Assembly (NCBI RefSeq): GCF_040802235.1
Contig: NC_133161.1
Coordinates: 145,381,121 to 145,445,120, forward strand
Length of the DNA: 64,000 bases
Reading direction: 5' to 3'
Source of the DNA: Manis javanica
Taxonomy: Eukaryota > Chordata > Mammalia > Pholidota > Manidae
Shown in pieces: positions 13,501 through 24,621 of the stretch. Position numbers and translations under genes: made by a program. How positions within the stretch are numbered: position 1 is the stretch's first letter; each line of letters opens with the position of its first letter. The notes below the pieces were generated by a model that had not been told where the DNA came from, did no database searches, and saw only the letters and a program-made list of their open reading frames with translations.

Positions 13501-16500
13501 CCCTGCAGCCCTCTTCCCCATCTGCCAGCCCCTCTCGGTCTCACTCCCTGTTCCCCATCCTCCCAGTGGCACTTGCTGACTACACTGCATTCACTGGGCA
13601 CATAAATACGACACCCTTGCCCTTCCTTATCGTGCTTTCTGACTGCCCATCCCGTTAGCTTCTCTCTTTCCATTTGTACCACCCAACCTGAAGTCATAGC
13701 AAGGGATTTAGGAAATCTTTTTTAAATTCAAAATTTTTTTTGACGGTTGTGGATTCTCTTTTATGGAAGCTTTTAAAATATTTTTTAAAGAGAAAATATA
13801 AAATCCCATGTACAGAAACTCTAAAAAGGGAAGGGAGGTGGGAGCATTTTATTGTAGAATTCTGAAAGTTCAGCTGGGGGAGGTTAAGAGACTGCTATGG
13901 CCTCCCCGGAAGCCCTAGGGTAAGCTCAGGGGAGGGGGGAGGGGGGGGCCGACCCAGAGGGGGTAAGCCCAGGCCCAGGATTGCGGGCACAGTGTCAGGC
14001 TCCAGAGCAGCAGGTGGTGGGGGTGGTGAAGCAGGGCACAGCAAAGGCATTTGGAAGTGGTGCTCTTAGCGAGAGAGGTGAGGCAGGCCTGCCACTGGAG
14101 CAGAGGCGGCGACAGCAGCCAGGAGGCGCAACAGAGGGGGGAGATCGCTTTGTTCCTGTTCGCTCTGTTCTGATTCTGCTTTACTGAGAAGAGGGAACTA
14201 GGCTGGAAAGGGCAGAAACTGCACTAGTAAGAGGGGAAGGAAGCTGAAGGCAGGAGGACTATTAAGGGGATCGCCTTGGAATGAGGAGCCAGGAGGCACT
14301 GGGCCTCTCATCTCAGGCGCTGGCTGAGACAAAGAATTCCTGGGCTGTCTCCCTGCATCGTGGCCAGAGCTGTGAGCGTTTTGGAGATGTTGAGAGGGGC
14401 CGGGTACATGGAGTTGGACCACATTCTGTTATTAATAACCAATCTTCCTATTGATGGTGAGTGGAATTGGGGAGCAAATTATTCAACATACGGTTTTAGA
14501 AGCACTTAGAAAAGAAAACAGTGGTCCTTGGGAATTGCCACGGGTTCATCAAAACAAGGCAGGTAGGTCAGGAGACTGCTGCAGATAATAATGCTTGCTG
14601 TCATTCATCAAGTGCCTGCCACGTGCTAGGTACTCCGCCAGGCATTTTTATATAATGTCCATAATTTTTATTTTATGGTTAAGCAAAGTGGGGCTCAGAG
14701 TGGTTAAGTGGCTTGCTCAAGGCCACACAGCTGCTAAGTGATAGAGCTGGGATCTGAACCCTGGTCATTTGGCTTCAGAGCTTAACCTCTTGCCACCATT
14801 CCCTACTGGCTCATGGGGTATATCTACAGTTCATTCATTCATTCTTTCATTTGGTGGCTATTTTTGAGGTATTGGGTACAAGGCACTGTGCCTGGTGCTA
14901 TAGGAAGTTCTGAAAGGAATAAGATTCTGCTCTTAAGTAAAGAAGATAAGCTGTCAATACAAATACATACAATACAAGGTAGAAAGGATCAGGGCCAGCA
15001 AAGAGGTAGACAGAATGCTGAAGGGTTCGGAGGAGGGTGGAATACTAGGGAAGGATTTTTTGCCAAGGGGGCATTCGTGATGGGCCTTGCAAGATGGATA
15101 AAATTTAAGGCCTGGAGAGGGTGAGCAGAAGGGTGTTCCAGATGGGGGAACTGCTGAGAGCCGAGGCAGAATCTGGGAAGTAACATGTGCCTGGAGAACA
15201 AGGCATTTTGTTTGTTGAGAGAGTGGGGAACCTGCTGGCGAGGAAAGGGAGAAAAAGCCTGCAAAAGGGGTTGAGGACAGATCCTTGGGGATCTGGGAGT
15301 CCAGGCTGAGACTGGCTTTCTCTCTCACTGCAGGGGAGCTGGTGAGGGCTTGCAGGGCCTGGCATGATCAGAGGTCTTTGGGGAAAAGGGTCTCACGGGT
15401 GCCTGGAACATTTTTTACTTGCATCCTCTGGAATGTCTCCTCCCTCTTTTCTTCCTCATCTTAGTCTCAGCTTAAATGACACTCTTAAAGAGCCTTGCCT
15501 GATCCCTAGAAGGCTCCCTAGGTGGGGTTCCTCCTTGCTACACCCCCATCCCCTCATTTACCACATTGTGTTGCAGTGACTTGTTTGATGTCATATCCCC
15601 TGAAAGACAGCTGAGTGGGCACCATTGAAAACTGTACATCCTTCCAGCTAGCGTGACAGTGCCTGGGACCCAGTAGGTTCTCTGTAAAGAAATACAGACT
15701 GCTTGAGGGTACAGTTAGATAGCTAGGAACTGGCCGGATCGACTAAACCTTAGGTAGATAGATGATAAAGATAGATGATAGATGACAGAACAATAGAGGT
15801 CTTTAGTGGTATGCCGCAAGGCTCTGCTTTTTCATTGTTATTAGTACTTGAACTACATGAAGAATGATATCAGATTTCTAGGAACCTAGTGACTAAATTG
15901 GGATCTAGGAGGATCTTGATAGGCTGGAGCTCTGAGCTAAATCCTGCAAGATGAAACTGCTGAGAAGAGAATGCTCAGTCCTTCCTGAAGGCCTCTAACC
16001 CGGCTACACAGAGTGAGGCTAAGAGGTAGTTTAGCAACAACAGCCATGAGAAGACTTGGAGATTTTCATGAGCAGAACGCTCAGAGTGGTGTGGCAGCGG
16101 GCCCGCCATGGAGAGCTCTGGGCAGCCTGGCCCTGCTGTGGGACGTGCTTAAACGGGAGCACCCCCAGCGTAGGCCGGTCAGGGCTGGTGGTGCGCCTGA
16201 GGCACGCCTTCCATCCAACCATCTCTCCTTCCTGCTGCCTCTGCCCATCCCACCCCCTGCTGTCGTTGGTGCCAAGCCCTCTGCTGGCTCTGCCCCTCCT
16301 GAGCTCTTTCAACTCCCTCTGGTCCCAGGAGCTCTGTCGGAGAGGAGCTCCTCGCCCTGGGTGTACTGCCTACGGGCCTTGACCCTTCCCCCGGGCTATC
16401 ACAGCCTGGAAATCACCCTGGCTTGGCTTCGCCTGGGCTCTGAGCCCCGGGAACGGTGCCTGGTGCCCCACGTTGTGCTGTGCTGAGCCGACTAGGCGAC

Positions 16501-16844
16501 AGCCGGCCCCCCTGAGCACACTCTGCGCTCACGCACTGTTCTCACTGCCCCCACGAAGAGGGTATCACCGTCATGTCCATCTGGAGAGGAGGAAACAGGT
16601 CCAGAGAGGTCAGGTGGCTTGCCCTGCAGTTACCTCTGCTCTGCAGGAGGCCAGGGAGAGGCCTGGACTGGGCGCGGGCCGGGCTCCCCTCCGCAGCGGC
16701 CGCGCCGCCCCTCTCTGCCCGCCAGACCGCCCTCCTCTCTTCCTCTCCAGGAAAGAGTGCCTCGTGAGCTCCTCAGGGAATGACAACACGGAGAACGGGC
16801 TGCCCGGCTCCAGGGCGGAGGAGAAGCCCCCGACGAAAGTGTGA
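1473..16844 (+). CDS. SCN4B: Sodium channel subunit beta-4, five coding exons
   Basis: Spliced coding region 1473-1533, 9436-9608, 10623-10851, 13189-13318, 16751-16844: 687 nt, 228 residues plus TGA, the human length. The product is a single-pass type I membrane protein, an auxiliary subunit of voltage-gated sodium channels that shifts activation and shapes resurgent current. Visible parts: signal peptide about 1-30; V-type Ig domain with Cys53 and the later Cys of KYTCHVKN; an extra Cys58, which in the family forms a disulfide to the alpha subunit; N-glycosylation sequons NGS, NSS and NIS; a transmembrane helix about 162-183; a short basic cytoplasmic tail ending in PPTKV. All introns are GT-AG and exon phases fit. 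Residue 179, where human L179F is linked to long-QT type 10, is Val here. No lesion seen. Confidence 0.97.
3440..3956. repeat. 59-bp perfect inverted repeat with ~400-bp spacer
   Basis: The arm at 3440-3498 is identical, base for base over 59 positions, to the reverse complement of 3898-3956. Identity stops abruptly on both sides. The arm includes part of a MIR-like stretch (GATGAGGAAACC), but two ancient MIR copies would not be identical. That points to a recent inverted local copy or an assembly or template-switch artefact. Confidence 0.95.
6690..6870 (+). repeat. MIR SINE fragment
   Basis: Diverged match to the MIR 3' half: GACCTTGAGCAAGTTCAT, then CTGAGCCT, then GGATTGTTATGGGGATTAAA. Sense orientation. 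Ancient tRNA-derived SINE. Confidence 0.7.
6939..7105. mobile_element. MER5-like hAT DNA transposon fossil
   Basis: Begins with a CAG..TGATTCTCA terminal motif, then TTTTAGAAATGCAAAATCTC and CTGAATCAGAGACTC, in the order found in the non-autonomous Charlie-family element MER5A. It has no coding capacity. Confidence 0.6.
7215..7370 (+). repeat. MIR SINE fragment
   Basis: Contains CTTAGACAAGTCACCTAACT and, near its end, the typical MIR tail ATAGTGAATGCTCAATAAAT. The AATAAA here belongs to the SINE and is intronic. Confidence 0.65.
8270..9170 (+). promoter_or_regulatory. Intronic CpG-rich island before SCN4B exon 2
   Basis: Roughly 900 bp of strongly GC- and CpG-rich sequence surrounded by ordinary intron, ending about 270 bp upstream of exon 2. 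It contains a CACGTG E-box near 8437, a CRE-like TGACGTTC near 8461 and several GGGCGG-type boxes. It could be an alternative SCN4B promoter or an enhancer; no open frame in it is recognised. The function is inference from composition only. Confidence 0.5.
9436..9608 (+). CDS. SCN4B: SCN4B coding exon 2 (signal peptide end, Ig domain start)
   Basis: Acceptor ACAG before 9436, donor GTAAGT at 9609, 173 nt. It completes the signal peptide (LFLLPASLS) and starts the mature Ig domain (LEVSVGKATTIYAVNGSEI). It carries Cys53 (LLPC) and Cys58 (FSSC). In the family Cys53 pairs within the Ig fold and Cys58 links to the alpha subunit. It also carries the NGS and NSS sequons. Ends in phase 0 after FKI. 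Confidence 0.96.
9609..10622 (+). other. SCN4B: SCN4B intron 2
   Basis: 1.0 kb GT-AG intron. No exon or RNA gene seen, and no repeat confidently identified. Confidence 0.85.
10623..10851 (+). CDS. SCN4B: SCN4B coding exon 3 (rest of Ig domain)
   Basis: Acceptor CCCACAG before 10623, 229 nt, ends after GAT AAA T with donor GTATGC at 10852. The donor is weaker than the usual GTAAGT, but it gives the correct phase for exon 4 (codon T|TG). Encodes LIDGTVKNEK to VVDK, with the MNNIS sequon and the F-strand motif GKYTCHVKN containing the second Ig cysteine. Read-through past the donor leaves the family sequence at once (CMQWG), which supports the splice site. Confidence 0.95.
11905..12660 (+). mobile_element. 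L2 LINE fragment
   Basis: Diverged L2 3' half: ATCTATTCAACAAATGTTAC at the left, then GCAAGTACAAAGGCCCTGAG, ending in text resembling GGTGACACTGAGGATTTGGG. No intact open frame. Confidence 0.55.
12965..12999 (+). repeat. (TG)n microsatellite
   Basis: Near-pure TG dinucleotide run with one TC interruption, 190 bp upstream of SCN4B exon 4. Confidence 0.9.
13189..13318 (+). CDS. SCN4B: SCN4B coding exon 4 (transmembrane helix and basic tail)
   Basis: Acceptor CACGCAG before 13189, donor GTGAGC at 13319, 130 nt. Encodes LEEVDNTLT, then a hydrophobic helix containing ILAVVGGIIGLLIVILLV, then the cytoplasmic segment KKFIAFTIKKTQEK. That last segment is the position of the peptide known from rodent beta-4 work to act as an open-channel blocker in resurgent current. 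Ends in phase 2. Confidence 0.96.
14595..14800 (-). repeat. MIR SINE fragment
   Basis: Well-preserved antisense MIR: TGGTTAAGTGGCTTGCTCAA, GGCCACACAGCTGCTAAGTG and GAGCTGGGATCTGAACCC. Confidence 0.85.
14826..15360 (+). mobile_element. L2 LINE fragment
   Basis: Starts with CATTCATTCTTTCATTTGG, then GGCACTGTGCCTGGTGCTAT, and later TGGGCCTTGCAAGATGGATA and AGAAGGGTGTTCCAGATGGG, all characteristic of L2 order. Degraded. Confidence 0.65.
15405..15690 (-). mobile_element. L2 LINE 3' fragment, reverse
   Basis: CTCAGCTTAAATGACACTCT, AGAGCCTTGCCTGATCCC and a terminal part resembling ACAGTGCCTGGGACCCAGTA are typical of antisense L2 3' ends. Confidence 0.55.
16751..16844 (+). CDS. SCN4B: SCN4B coding exon 5 (C terminus and stop)
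   Basis: Acceptor CTCCAG before 16751. Completes a Lys codon and reads KECLVSSSGNDNTENGLPG, then SRAEEKPPTKV and TGA at 16842-16844. The tail is nearly identical to the human tail (SKAEEKPPSKV). The 3' UTR continues in the same exon. Confidence 0.96.
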
Positions 16845-18799
16845 GGCCCGCTTGCGGCCCGGCAGCCGGAGCACCGCGCTGCGGGGATGGACGGAACTTG
16901 AGCCGTGTCAGTGACTCCGCGCACCTGAGGCACCTGCTGCTTGGCCCGACCTGTAGTCTTTCTGGGTGGGGGGGGAAACGGGGATCCTGCCAGCCTGCCG
17001 CACCCCTCCCAGCCGGAGCCTCCCAGGGGGAGGGCTGGCCATGGGGGGGCCTGTGGAAGGTTCGGGAAGGGAAAGGGGGTGGGTCGTGGTGTGGGGGGCC
17101 GGTCCCCCAACACCTGGTCACACAGGTCTTCTTCAGGCTCCCCACCCTGAACCCGCACTACCTGGGTTTGCCCCCAGGTTTCTCTCCAGGAGAGACGTGG
17201 AGGGTCAGTGGGGCCTGCGCTGCAGCGGGACCCCACTGGACAGCAGTGTGGAGACCTCACTGCTGAGGGTGGGGAGGCTGCTGGAGGCAGGCCCGCAGTG
17301 GGGCTTAGAGGGGTACCTGCTCCCTGACGTCCCTCTAGTGAGCACTGTCCCTTTCCCCCCTGCAGGGCACCTGTCTGCCTCGGACCCTCACCCCTGTCCC
17401 CTTCCCACCCTCCCCCTGCTGCTTGGAGTCTCGGAACCCTCCCACCCAGGCTGGCTATCTTGGGCTTGGGGAGTCCTGGTGCACCAAGCCTGTTCCCCTG
17501 ATCTCTGGGTTCCTGAGGGACTCATGACAACTGCCTGGACACTGGGGCACCATGTATGCCCTTCCCAGCACTTCTCCTTGGGGAATCAGGGCTGCAGAGT
17601 GGGTGAGCCAGTGTCCTGGGCCCCTCGGCCAGTGGGCCGATCTTTCTCCTGGGCATGGCAGGACCACGGCCACTCCTGGGAATGCCCCAGCTTGGCTCTC
17701 CCCACCCCTGCTTCCCCGAGGGGCAGGGGCATCCTCTCGCTGAGGTGTTGCACCCTCCAGCCCTCCCTCCTGTTGGCTTGCACCTCTGTGCCCCTGTCCC
17801 CATCTTCCCTGCCACCCCCACCTCCCCTGGCCCAGGGCTGCTCATCTCCAGCCCCAGCTCAGGGCTTTCCTTCTCCACAGGGGGCCTCTTGCTTTGGGTG
17901 AGGGGGCCCTTGGGTGTGCTGGCTGGCCCCTGCTCAGCTGCACCTCCCCCTTCCATCCTAGGCTTGGGGAGGAGCAGGATTCTCTTCCGAGACCTGGTTT
18001 GCACACCCGTTGTGTGTGGGGCTAGACTGTGCCTTAGTCCCTGCGCACGCTGTCCCCCTCCCATCCTTAAAGCCAACTTGGGGTGGCTTTGGTGAGGCTT
18101 CTCCAACGCACCTCCACCCAGGGTCCTGCGGGGGACCAGGGTGGATCATGTCACCACTGGCTCCCTGGCCAGTGACTGGATCTTGGAGCCATCTGCCCTG
18201 TGCTCCCATGGGGGTCCCTGATGGGGGCTGTGGTGGTGTTACCCTGTGGGGTGGGGTGGGGAGGTGAGGGGTGGCGTGGTGACAGGGGTCTCACCTTGTC
18301 TGCTCCCATTCCCTTGCTCTCACGGAACTTCTGGGTCCCTGGGAGGAGTGGGAGGGGAGCAGCCTGCTTCTCCAGGGCTTCTAGGGCCTGCCTCAGGACT
18401 CTCCCTGCCAAAGGTCAGCAGCAAGCCACCCCCAGGGTGGAGAGGGGGACTGATGGGCAACAGCCCCTGCAGAATGCTTGTGCCCCCCAAGGCCCGTTGC
18501 TGCACAGCGGGTTCGCAGGGACCCACTCTGATCTGCCTCTGTCCCTCTCACCCTTCTCCACCCAGAACCCATTCTAGGCATGGGTTCAGAGTTCCCTGGC
18601 TTTGGGGGCAGAGCCACCAGCCATTTGGAAAATGTCTTATAGCTGCTTTCACGCAAAACTGCTGTCTTCCCCGTTCCTAGCTCAGCACCTAGTGGGCAGC
18701 GTGTCCCGGGCTCCTCTTCCTCTCTCAAGAGGAGGCCTCGCAGATCGCCTAGCGGGAAGAGCCTCACCCTCCCCACTCCCGGGCCTGCTGCCGACTAAT

Positions 18800-18900
18800 G
18801 GCGGGTCATGCATCCTCTTTCGGCTCAGCTTTTCCCATCTGGAAAATGGGTATAATAATACTTAGCTACCTCACAGGACTGTTGTGAGGCTTGGCGAGTT
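18800..18900 (+). repeat. MIR fragment in SCN4B 3' UTR
   Basis: CATCTGGAAAATGGGTATAA, then CTCACAGGACTGTTGTGAGG match the MIR 3' half. Confidence 0.6.
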
Positions 18901-19007
18901 TTTGTTTAAAAAATCTTTTTGGCTTGGAAAGTGATCTAAGAAGCCAGGTGTTAGAATTGGGATTGTTCCAAGTCTTCCCTGTCCTCCCTCTGTGTCCCAT
19001 CCCTGTA

Positions 19008-19119
19008 ACACACACACACATGCACACGCACACACACACATGCATGCACACACACACATGCACACGCACACACACACATGCATGTATACACACACATGCA
19101 CACACACACACACACACAT
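19008..19119 (+). repeat. 112-bp alternating purine-pyrimidine CA/TG tract
   Basis: Every step from 19008 to 19119 alternates purine and pyrimidine. Inside it, a 38-bp higher-order unit (TGCACACGC + CA run + TGCATG + CA run) occurs twice. It lies in the SCN4B 3' UTR. Sequences of this kind can adopt Z-DNA and are length-polymorphic. Confidence 0.9.
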
Positions 19120-20439
19120 TCTAATCTTTGTAATGTCAGAAGCTTGGCTGTGATGCTCAAAGCTTCCTGTCCATGGCTTTTGTTGGTGGTTTTCAGTAGA
19201 TGTGATGAGGATTATAGGGAAACTACTGGGAGCCACAGTGCCCAGGGGCCCTCATGGCATTTAGTCAGCAGGGAACCAAGAATGCTAAACTTAGTCCTCA
19301 CAGCAGAGAATCGTCCTGCCCCAGCACTGGGGTCACACCCATGGAGAGGCAGTGACACAGATTCACAACAGAATGTTGAAGGGCACAGCTGTCTTCCCAG
19401 GCAGACCCTCAGTGCACGCACGTCTCTGAGGGTGGTCTCCAGGTGCTGGCGAGGGTGCTTCCTGGGCTTGTGGGTAGGAGAGAGCTCTTTACAAAGCTCA
19501 TCTTGGGAGCCTTGGGTATGCGCAGCTGTGCTGACAGCGAAGTTGGTGAGACTGAAGACAAAGCCTTTCCCAGGTCCTCATCCTTGGCCTCAAATCAGGA
19601 GTATAGTGCTCCAGGCCCTGGGCTTCTCCCGTGTTGAACTTGAACAGAAGGCATCCAGGATGAACGTGGGATGCTAGAGAGGCCTGGAGAGGGGTCAGTG
19701 CAGCTCAAGGGACTTTTCACCCCTGGCTGGCTGACCAGACCTGGTGGCCAAGCAGAGAGCATGCTCCTGAGATGGTGGCCAGTGGGGGTGTGCATGTGTG
19801 TTCTGTGGCTGTGGCGTGTGCGTGTAGGGACACATGCCTGTGGAGCAGGTGGCTGCACACAGGAGGGGGTGTGAGTGTGTGTAAAGGCTGAGTGTGCCTG
19901 ACACCGGGCAGACTGCACATTTTGGGAGCCATCTTTCCTGGCCTGAGCTAGACCTGTTGGGGGCCCTGGAGGCTGAGAAAGGATAAGGACAGAGGGGCAG
20001 ACCAGCCGTGTTCCTGGTTCCCTTGCCCCATGCCTCCCTCTCATTGTTACGGGACAGCTGCCGGGTGGGGGGAAGGAGAGCAGGGGGGACTTCTGGGGAA
20101 ATCCCAGAGCTCAGCTTCCCTTTGCTTCGCCTCAGGTTGGGGTCCTCCCCCTCCCCCTTCCCCCCTGATATTCAGTGCTTTTGACTATCTTATGCATGGT
20201 TTGTTCCTCTGGCTGGGAAGACAACAATACCCATAGTCAGTTTTCCTGTATCACTATGGCTTCAGCAGTGCAGCAGCCGGCCTGAGGAGGCCTCAGGTCC
20301 GTGGGTGCCTCTGGGAGGCGCAGGGGTGCACGCACCCAGCACTGACTTGTGTTCAAGCACAGGATAGGTGTGATCAGACTCTCCTGCCTTTCTAACATGT
20401 TTTGCATTGTAGAATTTTATTTAGCTTTGCCTTGGATGA

Positions 20440-20445
20440 AATAAA
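20440..20445 (+). promoter_or_regulatory. SCN4B: SCN4B polyadenylation signal AATAAA
   Basis: Canonical AATAAA inside GAAATAAAAATTATG, followed within 30 bases by T-rich sequence. It is the first strong signal downstream of the SCN4B stop at a distance that fits the known UTR length. Cleavage is expected near 20460. Confidence 0.7.
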
Positions 20446-22489
20446 AATTATGTTTAATAGAAATGGACTGGGAATTCCATTTTCGGCTAAGTGAGAGTGG
20501 GGTCTGGTGTTATGGCTTGCCTGCTGTAACTGGGACAAGTTTCTTCTCTGGGCCTCAGTCTCCTATGTCTACAGTGTCACCTGCTCTGGTGAGGTAACAG
20601 GGTAAAGGGTGCAAGAATGCCTGGCATAGCCACAGGCATGCGAGTCATGTTAGTGCTGATACCTTCTCTGGAGAAGTTGGACGGTTGGTTCTTTAATATT
20701 AGAATCACTGCCAGGGCCCTTCCTGTACTGATGACCTTGGTAATGATCTGGTACCACTAAATGTCATCACATCCCCTTCCCCAGCACCACCTGCCCCACG
20801 TTAACACATGGGTGCGGTGAAACAAGCTTCAAATGAACAAGGGCGACCTAAAGACGAAAAGCACAAACAACTCGCCGGCTGGAGTGTGCAGGTGCTCTGG
20901 GCCTTGCCTGGCTGGTTGGGCTGTTCTGGGGCACAGGCTGCCCAGGAGTGGGGGTGGGGCAACAGTTAGGCTCCTAGCTCAGGGCTGACTGTACCTATGT
21001 GCATTTCATGTTGTCCACTGGACATTATTTGGACGTAAATTGCCCATAGATCACTCTGCCTTCAGAAGACTTCCCAGCTGCTGGCTGCTAGGCCAGGCTG
21101 GCAAGGAATCGGGGCCGTGTGCACATGTATCTGTGTGTATGTGTGCGCCTGTGTGCATGTGCAAGCATGCACTTATATTCTTGGACGTTGTCGTACCACA
21201 ATTGCTCACCATACCCCAGCCCTCTCCTCCATGGATTCGCCTCAGACTGCATTTCAAAGGGCTTCAAACACTAAGTACTCAGAAGATCCTGTTCAAAGAC
21301 TCTTCTTGCTTCATCGGAGGTCCCCAATTTCAGCAGGTGTCTCCAGCAGCACTGCCTCCCCAGTGCTCGGTATACTGACCTTGATCTGTGCTCCCACCCT
21401 GACTGAACTGTCACCTGGTTTCCCCCTTGCTACCACTCACCTGTCTTCAGGTACTGCCTGTTGCCTGGGGCCCCTGGCACCTTCCCATCAGCTGTAGACC
21501 TGTTGGATATTGAAATTTTCTGGTGCAAGTCTGAGTTTATAACACTCTTGTGATGCTGAGCATTGAACTTGCAGTTACCCATAGAAGCACTGGTCCCAAG
21601 GCCCGGATGGCTCCCATCCTTGCTCTGTTTCAGCCCTGCTTCCTTTCCCCACTCAACAGCCGCTAGAACGAATAGAAGACCAGATGCATCTAAACCAACT
21701 TAGGAACTGGGACTGTCCCGGGTGAACCTGGACAGGAGGTCACCCCGTGAACCCCATGCTGACTCAACCAGGGCTAAAACACACATAAATAAAAGGCCCT
21801 GAATTTGAGCGGGTGGTGGGCACACAGACCAGATGGATGTCAGGAGTCTGTATGCTGAAAATGAAGGTAAAGCGTGTGTACGTGTGCAGGCAACCTTTCA
21901 AAAGGGCCCTCGGGTGGAGGCCGGGAATTGACCCCCACTTATTCCCGCTGCTGCCTGGAAAGCAGCTGGTTGCTGCTTCCTCCCCTGGTCACTTTAGAAG
22001 CCTCCACCCCAACCTCCCAACCTGTTCCTGTCCCTCCATTGCTTCCATAAGAGAGACGGGGGCTTTGCTGACCCCCAAAGGCCCATGCCTGCACTTCTAA
22101 GGGCACAGAAGTGATTTCTTTGGAAGGTCCCTTAGGCCTAATTTTCCTTCTTTTCTCCAAACTTCAAATCCTGTCTTTGGCTGACTCACCTCGCTCCTGC
22201 ATTCGGCACCCCCCAAACTGGGTCACACTGCCTCTCCATGGGGGATGGCCCGTAAATCCCACTTTCAGCTTCCCCGGGGGAAGGCATCAGTGCAAACGCA
22301 GATACCAACAGGAGAGGCCATGTCAGAGGGCAGATCCCCTTGGGGGGCATGAGCACAGACGGGGGGGGGCCTGCGGACACCCTTTCCACCTCTCTCTGCC
22401 CCTGAAGACAAGTCTTGTCAGGGAACAAACCCCTTCCCAGGCGGGTGCCGGGCAAGGTGGTATGGTCTTTGTGCTCTGGGGCAGTCCTG

Positions 22490-22690
22490 GGTCCATCACT
22501 TATCATCTGTGTGACCTTGGGTAAGTAAGTACCTGAACTGTTTTTAATTTTCTTAAAACTTCCTGCAAAATGGGGGCTGAGAATACCAATACTTAGCTTA
22601 CAGTGTGGTGAGGATTAAATGAATTAATGTGTGTAAAAGCACATTAAGCAGTGTTGGGTACATAGTAAGTACTATATAATAGATGGCTGG
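22490..22690 (+). repeat. MIR SINE fragment
   Basis: GTGTGACCTTGGGTAAGTAA, then AGTGTGGTGAGGATTAAATG and GTTGGGTACATAGTAAGTAC; nearly full-length 3' two thirds of MIR. Confidence 0.8.
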
Positions 22691-22714
22691 TAGTATTAGC
22701 TCTTGTTATGGCTC

Positions 22715-24320
22715 CTTCAAGAAACATTCATAAGTGCCTGTTCTGAAGCAGGTGCTCTGCTGGGTGCTGGCGTCGCCGGAACGGCCTGGATACCGACCAG
22801 ACTCTCAGGGAGCTTCACGGTCTCTAGGGCGGAAACCAAACCGTATCACGATGTGAGTTCACTTCTCCTAGTGTCATGGTCCCATCCGGGTCTCCTCCTT
22901 GGGCCGCCGTCCACGTCTCGCTTGGAGGCCTAGCATCTTCTCTGTGCTCTGCCCTCCTCCGGGTCCTTGGCTTCCTCTCCGTGCAGATGGGGGATGGGGA
23001 AGGAGAGCAGTTAGGTGATGTGGTGGAAGCTTGATGGGCCAGGCCTGGAAGAGGACCCCATTCTTCCCATAGGCACCCCCGCAGGGAGGCTGGGAAGCGT
23101 AGCTGCTGGGTGCCCAGGAGAAGAGGAAGGTGGGTTTGGGAGACACAGAGCAATCTGTGGGATGGCAGGGGTGCCCGGAGCTGCAGGAGGTTTAGCAGTG
23201 GCTGTGGTGGGGATGGGGATGCGGAGGCTGGGTGGTGGGCAGGGGAGGCGGAGCCAGATCATGCACGGCTTGTAGGCCCTACCAGAGGGCTCATGTTTTA
23301 CGTTGGGTGGGCAATGGGGAGTCCCTGGAAGATTTTAGCAGGGCAGAGATAGGACTGAGCTGGAGCAGGTAGGACAGGAGCCAGTGAGCACTGGGAGGCT
23401 GACGTGTTGCCCAGCAAGAGATGAAGGCAGGAAGTGGGCGGGGAGAAGGGTTTTGGGAAGTGGGGTACACGGAGCTTGATTTGGGGGGTAAGGTGACAGA
23501 GGCGCTATGGCCGGCTTCAAAGCTCCTCCCGTGGATGGCTGGGTGCTTAGGGATGAGTAGGGGCCCCCTGAAAGGGAATGGAGGAAGAGCAGCACGTTGT
23601 GGGTGGGGAGGAGAGAGTGAGCTCATTGACAAACATGTCGAGTTTGCCCACAGGATGCAGAACAGTGGATGCAAACAGGAGCCTGGAACTTAGGAGTCAG
23701 TAATCTGTTCAGACCACAGGAAAGCTGGGCTCCCCAGGGAGCTCTGGGCTATGACACTCAGGGGCTGGGTGCAGGCGGAGGAGGCCAGAAAGGGGGCTGA
23801 TGAGGACGGAGCCCAGCACAAGGCAGAGTGATGCCTCTGAGGTCAAGGCAGCAAGGAGCGTTGGCCAGGACGGCCATCGCGAAGCTGAGGATCAGTCCTT
23901 TCAGAGATGACCCCAGTAAGCCCAGCACCACAGAAGGGGATGCCAGCAGAAGCTTGACCGCAGGGTGTGGAAGTCAGTTGGTCACCATTTCAAGTAACTT
24001 GGCATTGAAGGACAGAAAACACATGGGTCCAGGTAGGAAGATGCAGGTTTTCTGTTTAAGATGGAAAAAAGAAAAGCAGGGTTAAAAGTAGGTGGGGAAG
24101 AGACAGAAAGGCTTTGGTAGCTGACAGAGTGAAGAGACCTGAGGGGATGGGGCCCAGAGGCCAGGTGGGATGACTGGCCTTAGACAGCTTGGGCCGCACC
24201 ACTGCTGCTGCAACAGAGGAAAGGTCAAGGGGGAGAGAATGCGGGCGAGTGTTCAGAGGGGTAGAGCAAGAGGCTGAGAGACTTTGATTATGGCCTCTGG
24301 TTCCAACCTTGTTATCAGGT
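22715..24320 (+). mobile_element. L2 LINE fragment
   Basis: Long diverged L2: AAGTGCCTGTTCTGAAGCAG at the left, GATCATGCACGGCTTGTAGG in the middle, and AACATGTCGAGTTTG further on. Open frames across it are remnants without recognisable reverse transcriptase blocks. Confidence 0.5.
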
Positions 24321-24621
24321 CAAGTGTGGAGCTGATTTAAGATTAAAGATGGAGAGGGGTCAAGATCTTCCCAACTGAGGGCTCCCACATCCCCAGGCAC
24401 ACAGCCTGCCCCTTTCTGGCATTCTGCACACACCGAAACAGGGAAAGCTCACTTGGCGAAGGGGGATGTTCCCTCGCAGCTCATCGCTCAGACAAAACTG
24501 ACCTGCTCACAGCTGAGATGTAGGGTTCCCTTCCGAACTGCCTGAGGGCAGGTATGGAAAAGAACAATTCTGGGTTCAAAATTCAGGGGCCCAGGTTCTC
24601 ACTCTACCATTGAAGATAAAA

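Larger units (their letters stand above)
13319..16750 (+). other. SCN4B: SCN4B intron 4
   Basis: 3.4 kb GT-AG intron. Contains an AT-rich patch (13700-13810), a MIR at 14595-14800, L2 at 14826-15360 and another L2 piece in reverse orientation at 15405-15690. A GC-rich stretch precedes exon 5. No extra exon recognised. Confidence 0.8.
16845..20465 (+). other. SCN4B: SCN4B 3' untranslated region
   Basis: About 3.6 kb between the stop codon and the first convincing poly(A) signal, similar in length to the long human SCN4B 3' UTR. It is C/T-rich at first. Further on it contains a MIR fragment near 18800-18900 and a 112-bp alternating CA/TG tract at 19008-19119. Overlapping open frames here are compositional and show no recognised protein. 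The 3' end is inferred from the signal, not from transcripts. Confidence 0.7.

Noticed and set aside
18866-19236. Cys/Val-rich and His/Thr-rich frames near 19000
   Set aside because: Direct translations of the CA/TG microsatellite.
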